From NCBI RefSeq assembly GCF_900497805.2, contig NW_020954610.1, forward strand, positions 24,066,090 through 24,130,089: 64,000 nucleotides of DNA. The letters run 5' to 3'. Origin of the DNA: Vombatus ursinus (lineage: Eukaryota; Chordata; Mammalia; Diprotodontia; Vombatidae). Positions 34,451 through 46,595 of this stretch are shown piece after piece. Below the pieces are notes generated by a model, which saw only the letters and a program-made list of their open reading frames with translations, had not been told where the DNA came from and did no database searches. Every line of letters starts with the position of its first letter. The first letter of the stretch is position 1. The position numbers were made by a program, and so were the translations under genes.

Positions 34451-36266
34451 ATGTATGATTGAAAACAGAGAATTATATTTTATTAAATGTGATCTTATCA
34501 TTAGAAAATAACTAGTGGTATATGTTGTTGTAAAAATGTATGTTTCTGCCTCAAAGTGAATTTTAGTCTATGACAACAAGTTCTTTGATTGGGATTAAAC
34601 AATAAAAATGTACTAACTTTACCTGAATAATATGATATCACTCAGAATACTGTTTTCCCCCTACTATTAAATGGTACTCTACTATTCTGGAAGAGTTGAT
34701 TCATTTGAAAGTATGAGTTTTGTTTGTTTGCTTGTTTAAATCATGGAAACAATTACATTAGTGAGTCGCATTCCCCAAGGTGGGGAAGGCAAAAGATAGG
34801 GCCACCAAAAATGTTTCAAAGGAGAGATGAATGTGAGGTTAAAATAAAGAGAGAAAAAAATAAAAGGATTATGGCTTCAATAAGAGTTGAATTAGGCCCT
34901 AGAACAATAGGAAGAATGTATCTGGACTTGTGAGTAATGGAGCCCTGTCATCACTATACATAATACTTCCAGAAAAACTTAATTTATTTTCTTCCATCAC
35001 AAATGAGAAACTTCCTTCTTAGATGCTCCAGTAGCTTATATATTATCAGTTTTAGTATCTATTTAGGATCCCTGCTTCCCTGTCTCTTTTCAATTTAGTG
35101 ACTAGGAAAGAATTGTCTCTTTTCAATTAGTGACTAGGACAGAACAAAACAAAGGAATTTGTCACCCTTACATAATCAGAGTGATGAAATGAGTAACACC
35201 TTCCCTCTTCCTTGTCCCCTTAGCAATTCTAACCAACCCATTATATAGTAGCTAGGTGTGGGAGAAGCTGCAGGAGAAAATAATGGGGAGTGGAAACAAT
35301 ATTGGTGTGGGCAGTTCACAGTAGAAAAGAAAACTTTTATGATGGTCATAGAATAAAAAGTTCTAGAATTGCTAAATTATTCTTAACTTAGTATTCACTC
35401 TTTGATTAGCTTCAACAATTCTAAGTGTTACTTATTAATATGGTAGTTATTGCATAATTTATTTTGCAGAGTGTTTAAAATAATTTTTATTAGCACCAAG
35501 TTACTGTTCTAGGCACCGATTCAGTTTCACACATTTTCACTGGGAAGTAAAATTGAATTTTAAACATACAGAGTCTTTTGCATCACTCTAAAAATATCCT
35601 CATTGCTGCATAGCAAGCATTTAAACCTTGGTATTTCACTCACACTTGACATTAATGTTTACCATAGTAACTAAATCTTTGTCAATATTCCCCTATGAGT
35701 TATAAGGTAAAATGTGCTGATAATATGAAACATGTAGAATGATTATTTTTGAAATTCTCTTGTTCTGGGCTCTATTTCTATTGTTTCTAGTTAGTGGCTT
35801 TGCTGAACACGGAGAAAAAAACAGTCTAAATTGTTTCCTTCATTTTCATGCCTCTTCCCATGCTAAATGCTTAGAAATATGGGGGGAAATATCAGCTTTG
35901 TCAACACACCATCACCAACATCTTGTACATATTGAAAGAAATATATCAAACAGTGGAATCTATAATCTAGTGGTAAAGATGTTTAAACATTTTCATTGAA
36001 ACTGAAATCTGCAGTAGTATTGAGACAAATTATGTTTTGATGAAAGTTGTCTCTTATTTCAACCTGATAGACTTTTCTATATTATCCTATCTGTCAATGA
36101 CTGGAACTGATTATCAATGGTAGCAAACTTTACCAAGGAATTGGTGTAACACAAACAAGTCCCTTTTAAGCCTTTATAACTGACATTTTTAGTATCAGGG
36201 CCCTCTCCTAGATTTTAAATCTAACTTGGAATCCAGTGGAGTAGTGCTAATCACTGCTACAGCTTT
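34451..36266. other. Repeat-poor non-coding stretch
   Basis: About 1.8 kb in which I could name no transposon. 'aattgtctcttttcaatt' occurs in two near copies around 35090-35140. No credible coding frame was seen. Confidence 0.45.
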
Positions 36267-36735
36267 TTTGTTGTTGTTTTATTTAGTATTTTTTCTCTAT
36301 TACATGTTAAAAACAATTTTCAACACTTATTTTTAAAACCTTGAGTTCCAAATCTCTCCTTTCCTCCCTCTCCATCTCCCCCGTTGAGAAGACAAATGAT
36401 TTGATATAGGTTATACATGTGTAGTCATGCAAACCATATTTCTGTATTGGTCGTTTTGCAAAGGAAAACAGACAAAAAACTTACAAGAAAAATAAAGAAA
36501 GTAAGCCAAGTATGTTTCAATCTATATTCAGATACCATCAGTTTTTTTTCTCTGGGGATGGATAACATTTTTCAATATAAGTCCTTCTGAGTTGTCTTGG
36601 ATCATTGTATTGCTGAGAATAGCTAAGTCATTTATAACTGATCATCACACAATATTGCTGTTACTTTGTACACAGTACACTGCATTTTGCATCAGCTCAT
36701 GTAAGTCTTTCCAGGTTTTTCTGAGAGCACCCTGC

Positions 36736-37305
36736 TCATTGTTTCTTATAGCACAATAGTTTTCCATCACGATCACATATCACAATTTTTTCAGCCATAA
36801 TACAATTGATGGGCCATCCCCTCAATTTCCAATTCTTTGCCACCAGAAGAGAGCTGCTATAAATATTTTTGCACATATAGGTCCTTTTCCTTTTTTTGTC
36901 TCTTTTGGGAAACAATCCTAGTAATGCTATTGCTGGGTTAAAGGGTGTGCATATTTTATAACCCTTTGGGCATAGTTCCAGATTGCCCTCAGAATGTAGA
37001 TTCTCCACCAACAGTGCATTAATGTCTTATTTCTCTTACATTCCATCCCACATTGACCATTTTTCTTCTCTCCTATTAGCCAATCTCATAGTTATAAAGT
37101 AGTACCTCAGAATGGTTTTAATTTCATTTTTTCCAATCAATAGTGAGTTAGAACATCTTTTCATATGGTTACACATAACTTTGATTACTTCATCAGAAAA
37201 CTTCATATCTTTTAATTATTTATCAGTTGGGGAATGGCTTTTATTTTTATAAATTTGACTCAGTTCTCTATATGTTTGAGAAATGAGGCCTTTATCAGAG
37301 AAACT
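36736..37305 (-). pseudogene. L1-6 ORF2 C-terminal remnant
   Basis: PFNPAIALLGLFPKRDKKRK and KNWKLRGWPINC follow the human order 'IPFDPAIPLLGIYP' and 'KTWNQPKCPTMIDW'. The upstream part is broken by stops. Confidence 0.8.
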
Positions 37306-37781
37306 TATTTCTATTTTTTTCATATTTATTATTGCTAACTGTATTTCCTTCCATTCTATCCTCCCATTTTATTCTACTCTCTCTCTTCCTTTCCCTCCTC
37401 TAAACTGTTTTGTTTCTGATCACCTCCACCCCAATTTGCCCCTTCCTTCTATCACCTCCACTTTTATTATTCCCTTACCCTCCAATTTACCTGTAGGGTA
37501 AGATAGATTTCTGTAACAATTGGATGTGTATGTTATTCCCTCTTGGAGCCAATTTTGATGAGAGTAAGTTTCACTCTCTCTCTCTTACTTCTCCCATCTT
37601 TTCCTCCACTGTAAAAGCTTTTTCTTACCTCTTTTATGTGAGACAATTTACCCTATTATCTCTCTCTATCTCTCTTTTTTGATATCATCCCTTCATATTT
37701 CAACTCACATCTGTGCCCTCTATCTACATATACTTCTTCTAACTGCCCTAATAATAAGAAAGTTCTTTTGAGTTACAAGTA

Positions 37782-38875
37782 TCATCTTCTCAAGTAGAAA
37801 TGTAAACAATTTAACCTTATTAAGGCCCTTATGATTTCCCTTTGCTGTTTACCTTTTTGTGCTTCTGTTGAGTCTTGTATTTGAAAGCCACCTTTTCTAG
37901 TCAGCTCTGGTCTTTTCATCGAGAATGCTTGAAAATACTCTATCTCATTGACTATTTTTTTCTCCTGAATGATCATACTCAGTTGTGCTGAGTAGGTGTT
38001 TCTTACTTGTAATCCTAGCCCCTTTGACTTCTGGAATATCATATTCTAAGCCTTATTATACTTTAATATAGGAGCTGCTAAATCTTATATTATCCTAACT
38101 TGTATTATCCTAATTTGAATTATTTCTCTGTGGCTGCTTGCAAATGTTTTCTCCTTGACCTGGGAGCTCTGGAATTTGGCTAAACTATTCCTGGGAGTTT
38201 TCATTTGGGGATGTCTTTCAAGACATAGGGTGGATTCTTTCAATTTCTATTTTACCTTCTGGTTCTAGAATATCAGAGCAGTTTTCCTTGATAATTTCTT
38301 GAAAGATGATGTCTAAGGATCTTTTTTTGATCATGGCTTTCAGGTAATCCAATAATTTTTAAATTATCTCTTCTGGATATCTTTTACAGGTCAATTGTTT
38401 TTCCAATGAGACATTTCACATTATCTTCTATTTTTTTTCATTATTTTTAATTTGTTTTATTGTTTCTTGATTTCTTAAGTCTTTGGCTTCCATTTTCTCA
38501 ATTCTAATTTTTAAGGAATTATTTTATTCACTGAACTTTTGTACTTCCTTTTCCATTTAGCCAATCCTACTTCTTAAGGAGTTTTTTTCTTCAGTGAATT
38601 TTTGTGCTTCTTTCCCATTTGGCCTATTCTGCTTTTTAAGCCATTCTCCTCCTCATTGGCTTTTTGTTCCTCTTTTACTATTTGGCCTAGTCTGTTTTTT
38701 TTTTTTCAGGTGTTATTTTCTTCAGTATTTTTTGTGTCTCCTTCACCAAGCTATTGACTTGTTTCTCATGATTTTCTTGTATCACTCTTATTTCTCTTCC
38801 CAATTTTTCCTCTATCTCTCTCACTTGATTTTCAAAATCCCTTTTGAGCTCTTTCATGGCCTGAGACCAATTCAC
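37782..38875 (-). pseudogene. L1-6 ORF1 remnant
   Basis: The start region reads MNWSQAMKELKRDFENQV, matching L1-1 (MNWSQRAMEKLKKDFENQI), followed by a coiled coil (EKLGREIRVIQENHEKQVNS). The end reads YFQAFSMKRPELTRKGGF. Stops in the middle third break it. Confidence 0.82.
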
Positions 38876-39880
38876 ATTTTTCTTGGAAGTTTTGGATTTT
38901 GGAACTTTGACTTTGTTGTCTTCTTCTGAGTGTGTGTTTTGATCTTCCTTGTCACCAAAGTAACTTTCTATGGTCAGAATTTTTTTTCCTGCTCTTTGCT
39001 CATTTTTTCTTGACTTGACTTTTTATTCTTTGTTAAATTGGGGCTCTGATTCCAGGGTGGAGGGTGCACTGATCCATACTTCAGAAGTATTGTACTTCGG
39101 TTTTCAGAGATACTCTAGGAACCTATAAGTTTTCAGTTCTTCCAAGGTGGCATTATCTAAGGAAGATGTTTGCTACTCTCCTGGCCTATGATCTGGTCTG
39201 TGAGTGACCACAAGCACTCTTGTCTGCCTTGGAACTGAGACAAGAGTTCCTGATCCACTGTAGCCACAAGCTCTGATGTGCTAGTGCTCCTCCTCACCCT
39301 GGGACTGCCAACCAGGACAGTGACCCAGTTCCAAGTATGGACCAAATAACAGAATTCTATCTCAGTTCCAGCAAAGAGACCCCTATAATCTTCTTCTCAC
39401 CAGGTGTTTGACCCCCTTACTTTCTGTGGACTGAGAGCTCTGAAAGCAGCTGCTGCTGGTGCTGATTTGGTGACTCCCTAGGCCTGCTCCTGGTTTTCTA
39501 GGGCTGTGCTTGCATAGCCTTTGCTGGGCTATGCTGCACTCTCACCCACATGTGCAGACCTTTCTTGCTGACTTTTTAAGTTGTCTTTGGCATCTGTGTG
39601 CTGAGAGGTCTGGAAACCACCACTATTACTAGTGATTCAGTTGACCTGAGGCCTGCTCCTGGTTTGCTAGGGCCTGGTGCAGTCTGTGCTGGACTACACT
39701 GTTCTCTCATCCTGGTGCAACAGACCTTTCCTGCTAATCTTCCAAGTTGCCTTGGGCTGGAAATTTGTTTCACTCTGTCTTTTTGTGGGTTCTACTGCTC
39801 TATAATTTGTTTAGAATCATTTTTAAAGGTATTTGGAAGGTTTTGGGAGAGAGCTCAGGTGAGTCCCTGCCTTCACTCCA

Positions 39881-39889
39881 CCATCTTGG
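39881..39889 (-). promoter_or_regulatory. YY1-type motif at L1-6 5' end
   Basis: CCAAGATGG on the minus strand, 11 bases from the assigned 5' end, preceded by GGCAGAG as in L1-7. Confidence 0.6.
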
Positions 39890-40182
39890 CTCTGCCACTT
39901 TCTCTTTCAAATATATACAGACACTCTTTTGTAAAAGTAATGGACCAAATTATATCATCTGGGGTTTTCATATTACGGGCTTAACCAAGACTTTGTTAAG
40001 TAAATGCAACATTTACTTTTCTATTAATTTTCTTCCAAAATGTTCTGGGGTTTCTCCAGAAAGAACCTAACATACAGATATGTCATTTATAAGAAAAGCA
40101 ATTAAACCAGTTAATTTTACTAGTCATTTGTTTTGTTATTTGTAATTTTATTTCTCCTCCCCAATAGCACCAGTCATTAGAG

Positions 40183-40316
40183 CTTTGTTTCACTGTCTTT
40201 TTTGTGGATTCTGTCACCCTAGAATTTGTTGAGTTATTATTTAAAGGTATTTGGAGGGGTTTGGAGGAGAGCTCAATTGGGTCTGTACCTTTACTCTGCC
40301 ATCTTGGCTCTGCTTC
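40183..40316 (-). mobile_element. L1-7: orphan L1 5' UTR fragment
   Basis: These 134 bases align with the first 130 of L1-6 (39766-39900) at about 80 percent by eye, including 'tttaaaggtatttgga' and the terminal 'ccatcttggctctgc'. Nothing of ORF1, ORF2 or the 3' end follows. LINE insertions normally lose the 5' end, so a piece with only the 5' end is unusual. Confidence 0.8.
40299..40307 (-). promoter_or_regulatory. YY1-type motif at L1-7 5' end
   Basis: CCAAGATGG on the minus strand, in the same context (GAGCCAAGATGGCAGAG) as L1-6. Confidence 0.6.
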
Positions 40317-40504
40317 CCTACTACAAATTTTTCAATACATAGGAGAATCCAAAAATTAATTTTAACACATACTTCAAAGTTTTGTGTTCATCAAGTATTT
40401 AGGTGTTCAAAGTATTTTTTCATCAACATGAGCTAGTGGTTTTGTTGCATGAGCTAAGGAAATAGAAGGTTCTAACTTACTGTCTTGAAAGGTCACAAGA
40501 TCAT

Positions 40505-40705
40505 TCGTAGATTTAGAGGAGGAGGGGATTTTTTTTTGTCATCTAGTTCAACCTACTCATTTTCCAGATGATGCAAAAGTAATACAGGCAAGATGACTTA
40601 CCAAAGATCACACAAGTAGTAATTAGAAGAACCAAGATTTGAACCCAGGTCCCCGATACCAAATTTATTATATTTTCTGTGATACCATGATGCCTCTGAA
40701 GGAAA
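40505..40705 (-). mobile_element. MIR CORE-SINE, antisense
   Basis: 'tcatctagttcaacctactc', 'ttttccagatgatgcaaaag', 'aagatcacacaagtagtaat' and 'gatttgaacccaggtcccc' are in the reversed MIR order. Confidence 0.75.
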
Positions 40706-42835
40706 ATACTTCACAACTCCTATGTATGAGGTAAAATAAAATATCTATGCCATGAAAAATTGCTTGTTATCATTTCAGAGAGATTATTTATGAACTCAAA
40801 TGGTTCATTAAACTCAATCACTTAACATAATTGTTATATTTTGCATTTTAAGAATCCACCAAATCCTTAACACATGATATTATAATCATATACAAATTCT
40901 AAAAGGCTGGTTAATAAAACTGTGTTCACAGTGAAGTTGAAGAGAGGCATACAATGCATTTGTTTTCATTATGTCAGAACTTTGAAAGATAAATATGAAA
41001 GGAAATGTTAATAAGAACAGGTTTCCCTTTTATACCTTGACAATTCCAACTGTTTTCATTTTTATTCACAGTTAAATTGAAAGAAACTTACTAAAAAATA
41101 AAGATTTTTTTTTTTATTGAACAAGCAATGAGTTCTAAAATTACATATGATCAAGGACAAAATGTAGACAGCATTAAGATGACACAAATGATAGAGAAAA
41201 ATTAAACTCTACTGTTTTTACCCAATGTAAGTTTATTAATGTTAAATTTGCATACATATGTGTATGTGTTTAATATATATGTAAAGTTTGTCATATGGAA
41301 ACACAAACATTATATATAACATATTTTACATACACATATATGTGTGTATACATATATATGTATATATACATATACATATATATATTCAGAGAATTTCATC
41401 TAAACTAGATTTTGTTTCATGATGGAATATGGCACTAAGTTGTTAGCTTTGTGTTCTTGTTGAAGAAATATTATTTCCAATGTCATTTCCTTTGGAAGGA
41501 AGCACAAGGTAATCACAGAAAGTTAATTATCACTTACAATATATCATAACACATATTCAGCTTTCCACATTTAAAAAATATTTCTTTCATCAACTCAGTA
41601 CAGACTGAATTTCTTGCCTTTCACACTTTCCTTGTTCATTCTTTCATGATGTGTGCTGCTTCTCTGAATGGATTACCACCTCCATTTCCTCTTCACAAGC
41701 AGTACAATGTAACACAACACAACATAATACAACACAATGAACAAATATTCATATGTTAAGCACTTACTGCATTTCAGGCACTGTGTAAAGTGTTGGTGAT
41801 ACAACTAAGAAAAATGAAGATATCCCCTGCACCCAAGTAGTTTACAGTTAATGGGAGAAAATAACACACAAAAGGAAGTGGAGCTGGGAAGGACCAGGAG
41901 AGTCTTAACACTGGGCCATGTTGTTTTGTGAAGTCTATACTAAACAGAGATGCTGTTAGAGAATCATTTGTATCATTTTCTCAACTGCTAGGTTGAAGTG
42001 AACACAATACTATGGATGTTGTCTATTTGGGCCAGAAATCAGGGGACTATACCTCATGATGAGTATTCCATTTATCATAATCCACAAAGCTAAAATCACA
42101 TTAGTTTTGGGACTTCCTTCTCTCATTATTGACTGAGATTAAATTCACAGTCCGCTTAGATCCCAGATTTTTTCACATAAATTTTTAGCCATGCTTTCTC
42201 CTATATTATACTTGTGAACTTCACTTTTGGTCCTCAGGATAGAACTTTATAGGTGTTAATATTAAGTCTCATATTATTAAGATTTGCTACATTTTCTTGA
42301 TTATCATGATCTTTATGGATCTTCACAATGTCACCCAACAAGTCAGCAGTTTCCATTTATATCATTCAAAAATCTGATAAGTATGTCATCTGTGCTATAG
42401 GTATCCTTTGATCAATACTTCAACACTACAAATGAATTGGTGATCTCATTAAAATTATTTCCTGTAATGTCAACTGTCCTTTCCGTATGGAGTTTTAGGC
42501 AATGGGATCCTACCTATTCTTTCTCTGAATTCATTTAAATCTACTCTCTTTTTAATCAGTAAAGCTTGTAGTCATACTCAACTCCTTCTGCTGATCCCCA
42601 GATTATTAGCATAAACAATTTAAGGTATTAGGCATCTTTATTTAAGACTACTTATCTAAAGTCTCTCACATCCTATACAATTATGATTAAAATAAAATAA
42701 AATGGGAATGAAAGGATGAGCAAAGCACAATATATTTGGTTTAGGCCCACTATTTCTTAACTCTCATTAGACCCCATATGAATTTTTCTTTGGCCTTGGA
42801 CATGAAAAAAACAATATTTATTATCAAGGCTTTAT
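40706..42835. other. Non-coding stretch with a TA/TG tract and one unclassified repeat
   Basis: It holds a TA/TG tract at 41262-41387 and an unclassified dispersed repeat at 41735-41900 ('taagcacttactgcatttca', 'ggcactgtgtaaagtgttgg'). No gene was seen. Confidence 0.5.
41262..41387. repeat. TA/TG/CA compound microsatellite
   Basis: Imperfect ATATATGTAT units with a non-repeat centre at 41285-41320. Confidence 0.85.
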
Positions 42836-42850
42836 TGGAGAGAGGAAAAG

Positions 42851-42859
42851 CCAAGATGG
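42851..42859 (+). promoter_or_regulatory. YY1-type motif at L1-8 5' end
   Basis: CCAAGATGG about 15 bases from the assigned 5' end, in the same position as in L1-5, L1-6 and L1-7. Confidence 0.6.
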
Positions 42860-43596
42860 TGTAGTAGAGAAGCACTTATCTGAGCTCTCCCAAGTTCCCC
42901 TCCAAGCAACTCTAAAATAATGCCTCAAATCAAATTCTAAACTGGCACAACCAATAAAAGTTTAGCTGAAACAGTTTTCCAGCCCAAGACAACTTAGGAG
43001 GTTGGCATAAAAGGTCTGTCTCAACAGGTGGTGGTTAGGACCACACAACACCAGAACTGGGCCTTGGAGGCAGCTGCATTGGCTGCAACAATAGCTTTGG
43101 GGGCTCTCAGTGCATGGACAGTAGAGAAGTTGAACAACTGGTCCAAAGGAGATTACAGGGGACCCTTTGCTGTCTCTGGGTTTAGGACCCTGTTTCATTG
43201 CCCATATGCAGTTCCAGGTCACAGTCCCAGGGCCAAAATGAGTAATAGCACTTGGAGTGTCCAAAGGAGCTGGGGCCATTGTCACAGTTCCAGGGTGGAA
43301 AGGAGTGCTTATACTTACTCAAAAAGGAGTAGGGACCCTGGTCTCAATTCCAAGACATAGTGGAGCCCTAGCAACTGTGGCTGCAAGAAAGTGGCCAACT
43401 TGGTCATGGTCCCAGGGCAAGGAGGAGTGCTAGTAGTGGTGGATAGAGGAGAACAAGGTCCCTTCCTGGTGACCCAGATTAAACACCAGATTGGAAATTC
43501 TGAAAATCAATGGAGAGATTAATAAAATTGAAAAAAAATCATTGAACCAATAAATAAAGCTAGGAGTTGATTTTATTTTAAAAAATAGATAAATCA

Positions 43597-44660
43597 TTGG
43601 TTAATTTGATTTTTAAAAAAGGAAACCAAATCACCACTATCAAAAATAAAAATAGTGAACTCACCACCAATGAAGATGAGATTAAAGTAATTATTAGGAG
43701 CAATTTTGCCCAATTATATGCCAATAAATATGATAATCTAATTGATACGGATGAATATTTACAAAAAATATTCAGATTAATGGAAGAGTAAATAGAATAC
43801 TTAAAGATAAAGTAGAATAATTAAAAATATCCTAACATAAGAAATTTAATAATCCATCAATGAGTTCCATAAGAAGAAAATCAGAGGGCCAAATGGATTC
43901 ACAAGTGAATTCTACCAAACATTTAAGGAAAAACTAATTCTAATGCCATATAAACTATTTGGGAAAATAAGCAAAAAAGGAGTGCTGCCAGATTCCTTTT
44001 ACAACACAAATATGGTGCTATTACCTAAACCAGGAAGAGCAAAAACAGAGAAAAAACTATAGATCAATTTCCCTAATGAATATTGGTGCAAGAAGTATTA
44101 AATAAAGTATTAGAAAGGAGATATAATAAAGATGACTATGACTAACACCATGACCTGATAGAATTTGTTCTAGTAATGCAGGGTTGGATTAATATTTAGA
44201 AAACTATCAGCATAACTGACTATATAATAAAGAAAAAAACAAGAAAAATCATATGATTATCTTTATAGCTGGGGGAAAAGCTTTTGACAAAATACAACAC
44301 TAATTCCTATTAAAGACATCAGAAAGGATAATAATAAATGGAACTTTTCTTAAAATAAGTAGTACCTATCTAAAACCATCAGCAAGTTTTATCTATAATG
44401 GGGATAAGTTAGAAGCCTTCCCATTAAGAAAAAAGGTGAGGCAAGAATGTCCATTATCTCTAATATTATTCAATATTGTTCTAGAAATGCTAGATATAAC
44501 AATAATACAACAAAAAGAAATTCAAGGAAATAGAATAGGTAATGATGAAAAACAAAACTCTTTCTTTGCAGATGATATGTTGGTATGCTTAGAGAATACT
44601 AGAAAATCAACTGAAAAATTAGTTGAAATAATTAATAACTTTAGCAAAGCTGAAGGATAG
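43597..44660 (+). pseudogene. L1 ORF2 reverse transcriptase remnant with FADD box
   Basis: 43597-43791 reads TTNEDEIKVIIRSNFAQLYA, equivalent to human '[20 protein letters not shown]'. 44436-44660 reads RQECPLSLILFNIVLEML, equivalent to 'RQGCPLSPLLFNIVLEVL', and then FFADDMLVCLEN with the catalytic Asp pair at 44571-44576. NNFSKAEG closes the block. Several frame changes and stops lie between these segments, so no active RT is made. Confidence 0.88.
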
Positions 44661-46595
44661 AAACAAACCCACATAAATCACCAACATTTTTATCTATTAT
44701 TAATGAAGTCCAGCAGAAAGAGATAGAGAAATTTCACTTGAAATAATTGCAGACAATATAAAATACTTGAGAGTCTACATGCCAAGAAAAACTCAGGGAC
44801 TATATGAATACTATTACAAAACACTTTTTATACACATAAAGTCAAATATGAAGAAAGTGGAGAAATGTTCATTGTTGATGTGTAGGCTGAGCTAGTATAA
44901 TAAAATGATAGTTCTACTTAATTTAATTTAACTTTAATTAACTTGATTTATTTTTTAGTACTATTCCAAACTTCCAAATTATGTTGTAGATCTAGAAGAA
45001 AATAACAAAATTTATCTGGAAAAACAAAAGGTCAACAATATCAAGGGAATCAATAGGGAAAAATGCAAAGGAAGATGGGCTTATCAAATCAGATCTCAAA
45101 CTATATTACAAAGTGGTAATCATCAAATTTATCTCAGTAGCATGGATCGGGTACACAAGACACAGTAGTAAATGACTTAGTAACATAGTATTTGACAAAC
45201 CCAAAGTTCTAAGATTTTGGGACAAGAAAACATTATCTGATAAAAATTGTTGGGAAAACTGGAAATCAGTTTGGCAGAAACTAGGTATAGACCAATATCT
45301 CATACAGTATGCCAAGATAAGGTCAAGATGGGTACATGATTAAGACATAAAAAGTGATAACATAAGCAAATTAAGGAAGCATGGAATATTTAACCTACCA
45401 TATTTATGGATAAGGGAAAAACATTATGACCAAACAAGAAAAAGAGAGCATTATCGGATCTAAAATGGATAATTTTGATGACATCAAATTAAAAAGGGTT
45501 TGCACAAACAAAACCAATGCAGCCAAGATTGGAAGGGAAACAGGAAACTGGATGGAAGAGGATTTACAGCAAGTTTCTCTGATAAAGTGCTCTTTTCTCA
45601 AATATGTAGAGAACTGAGCCAAATTTATAAGAATTAGTCATTCCTCAATTGATAAATGGTCAAAGGATATGAATAGATAGTTTTCAGAAGAAGAAATCAA
45701 AGCCAACTATAATCATATACAAATGCTCTAAATCGCTAATGATTAGTTGCAAATTAAAGCAACTCTGAGGTAGCACCTCACATCTATCAGACTGACAAAT
45801 ATTGGAAGGGATATGGAAAAGTTGTGACATTAATGTACTGTTGTGGAGTTTTGAACTGATCAACCACTCTGAAGAGCAATTTGGAACCATGTCCAAATGA
45901 CTGTAAAACTGTGCATACTCTTTGCCCCAAAAATACCATTACCCTATACCCAAGAGATCAGAGTAAAAGAAAACAGGACCTATATGTACAAATGTATTTG
46001 TAGCAGTTTTTTTTTTTTGTGGTGGTGGAAAATAATTGGAAGTTAATTGAATGCTTATCAATTGGAAAATGGCTGAACAAATTCTAGTATAGGATTGTGA
46101 GTGAATACTATTGTATTATAAGAAATGAACAGAATGTTCCAGAAAAACCTGAGAAGACTTATATGGACTGATGCAAAATGAAATCAACAATACCAGGAGA
46201 GCATTGTACCCAGTAACAGCAATATTGTACAATGATCAACTGTGAATTACTTAGCTATTCTCAGTAAAATAATGATCCAAGACAATTCTGAAGAATTTAT
46301 TTTAAAAAAAAATGCTATCTGACTCCAAGAACAAGTATTGATGAAGTCTGAATAGAAAGTGAAGCATACATTTTTCTTTCTTATTCTTGGTGGGGGTTTT
46401 TAAGTCTGTTTTCTTGGCAACATGGTTAATATGAAATATTTTGCATGATTGAACATGTATAATCTATATCAAGTTGCTTGTCTTCTTAATGAGGGGGAAA
46501 GAATATGGAATTCAAAATTTTAGAAAATGAATGTTAAAAATTTTTGTTCATGTGTAACTGAGAAAGAAAATAAAACAAATATTAACTGCTTACAA

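Larger units (their letters stand above)
36267..39900 (-). mobile_element. L1-6: half-L1 (HAL1-like) LINE with 5' and 3' ends
   Basis: On the minus strand it runs from a 5' UTR with a YY1-type motif (39889) through ORF1 (about 38875-37782) and the pyrimidine-rich (on plus) linker to 37331. It then passes within 25 bases into ORF2 C-terminal sequence at 37305 and to the A-rich 3' end at 36267. No endonuclease or RT is present. The junction lies between ATTGCTAAC (37331-37339) and CTTTATCAGAGAAACT (37290-37305), the same two landmarks 23 bases apart in L1-1. No target-site duplication could be recognised. Confidence 0.88.
42836..46595 (+). mobile_element. L1-8: L1 with 5' UTR joined to mid-ORF2
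   Basis: The 5' end lies near 42836 with CCAAGATGG at 42851. The 5' UTR (to about 43480) matches L1-1 ('cacagtcccagggcc'). At about 43480-43490 it passes directly into the ORF2 pre-RT segment (LEILK, NGEINKIE). ORF1, the linker and the endonuclease are therefore missing. The RT region (43597-44660), RNase-H-free C-terminal half and 3' UTR follow, to an A-rich end at about 46595. The ORF is heavily broken. Its right half is the best collinear ORF2 reference in the window. Confidence 0.88.

Noticed and set aside
39598-40070. Overlapping 128- and 107-codon plus-strand frames
   Set aside because: They are antisense to the L1-6 5' UTR, which is GC-richer and stop-poor by chance.
43028-43360. 110-codon frame
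   Set aside because: It lies in the 5' UTR of L1-8 and has no ORF1 or other protein similarity.
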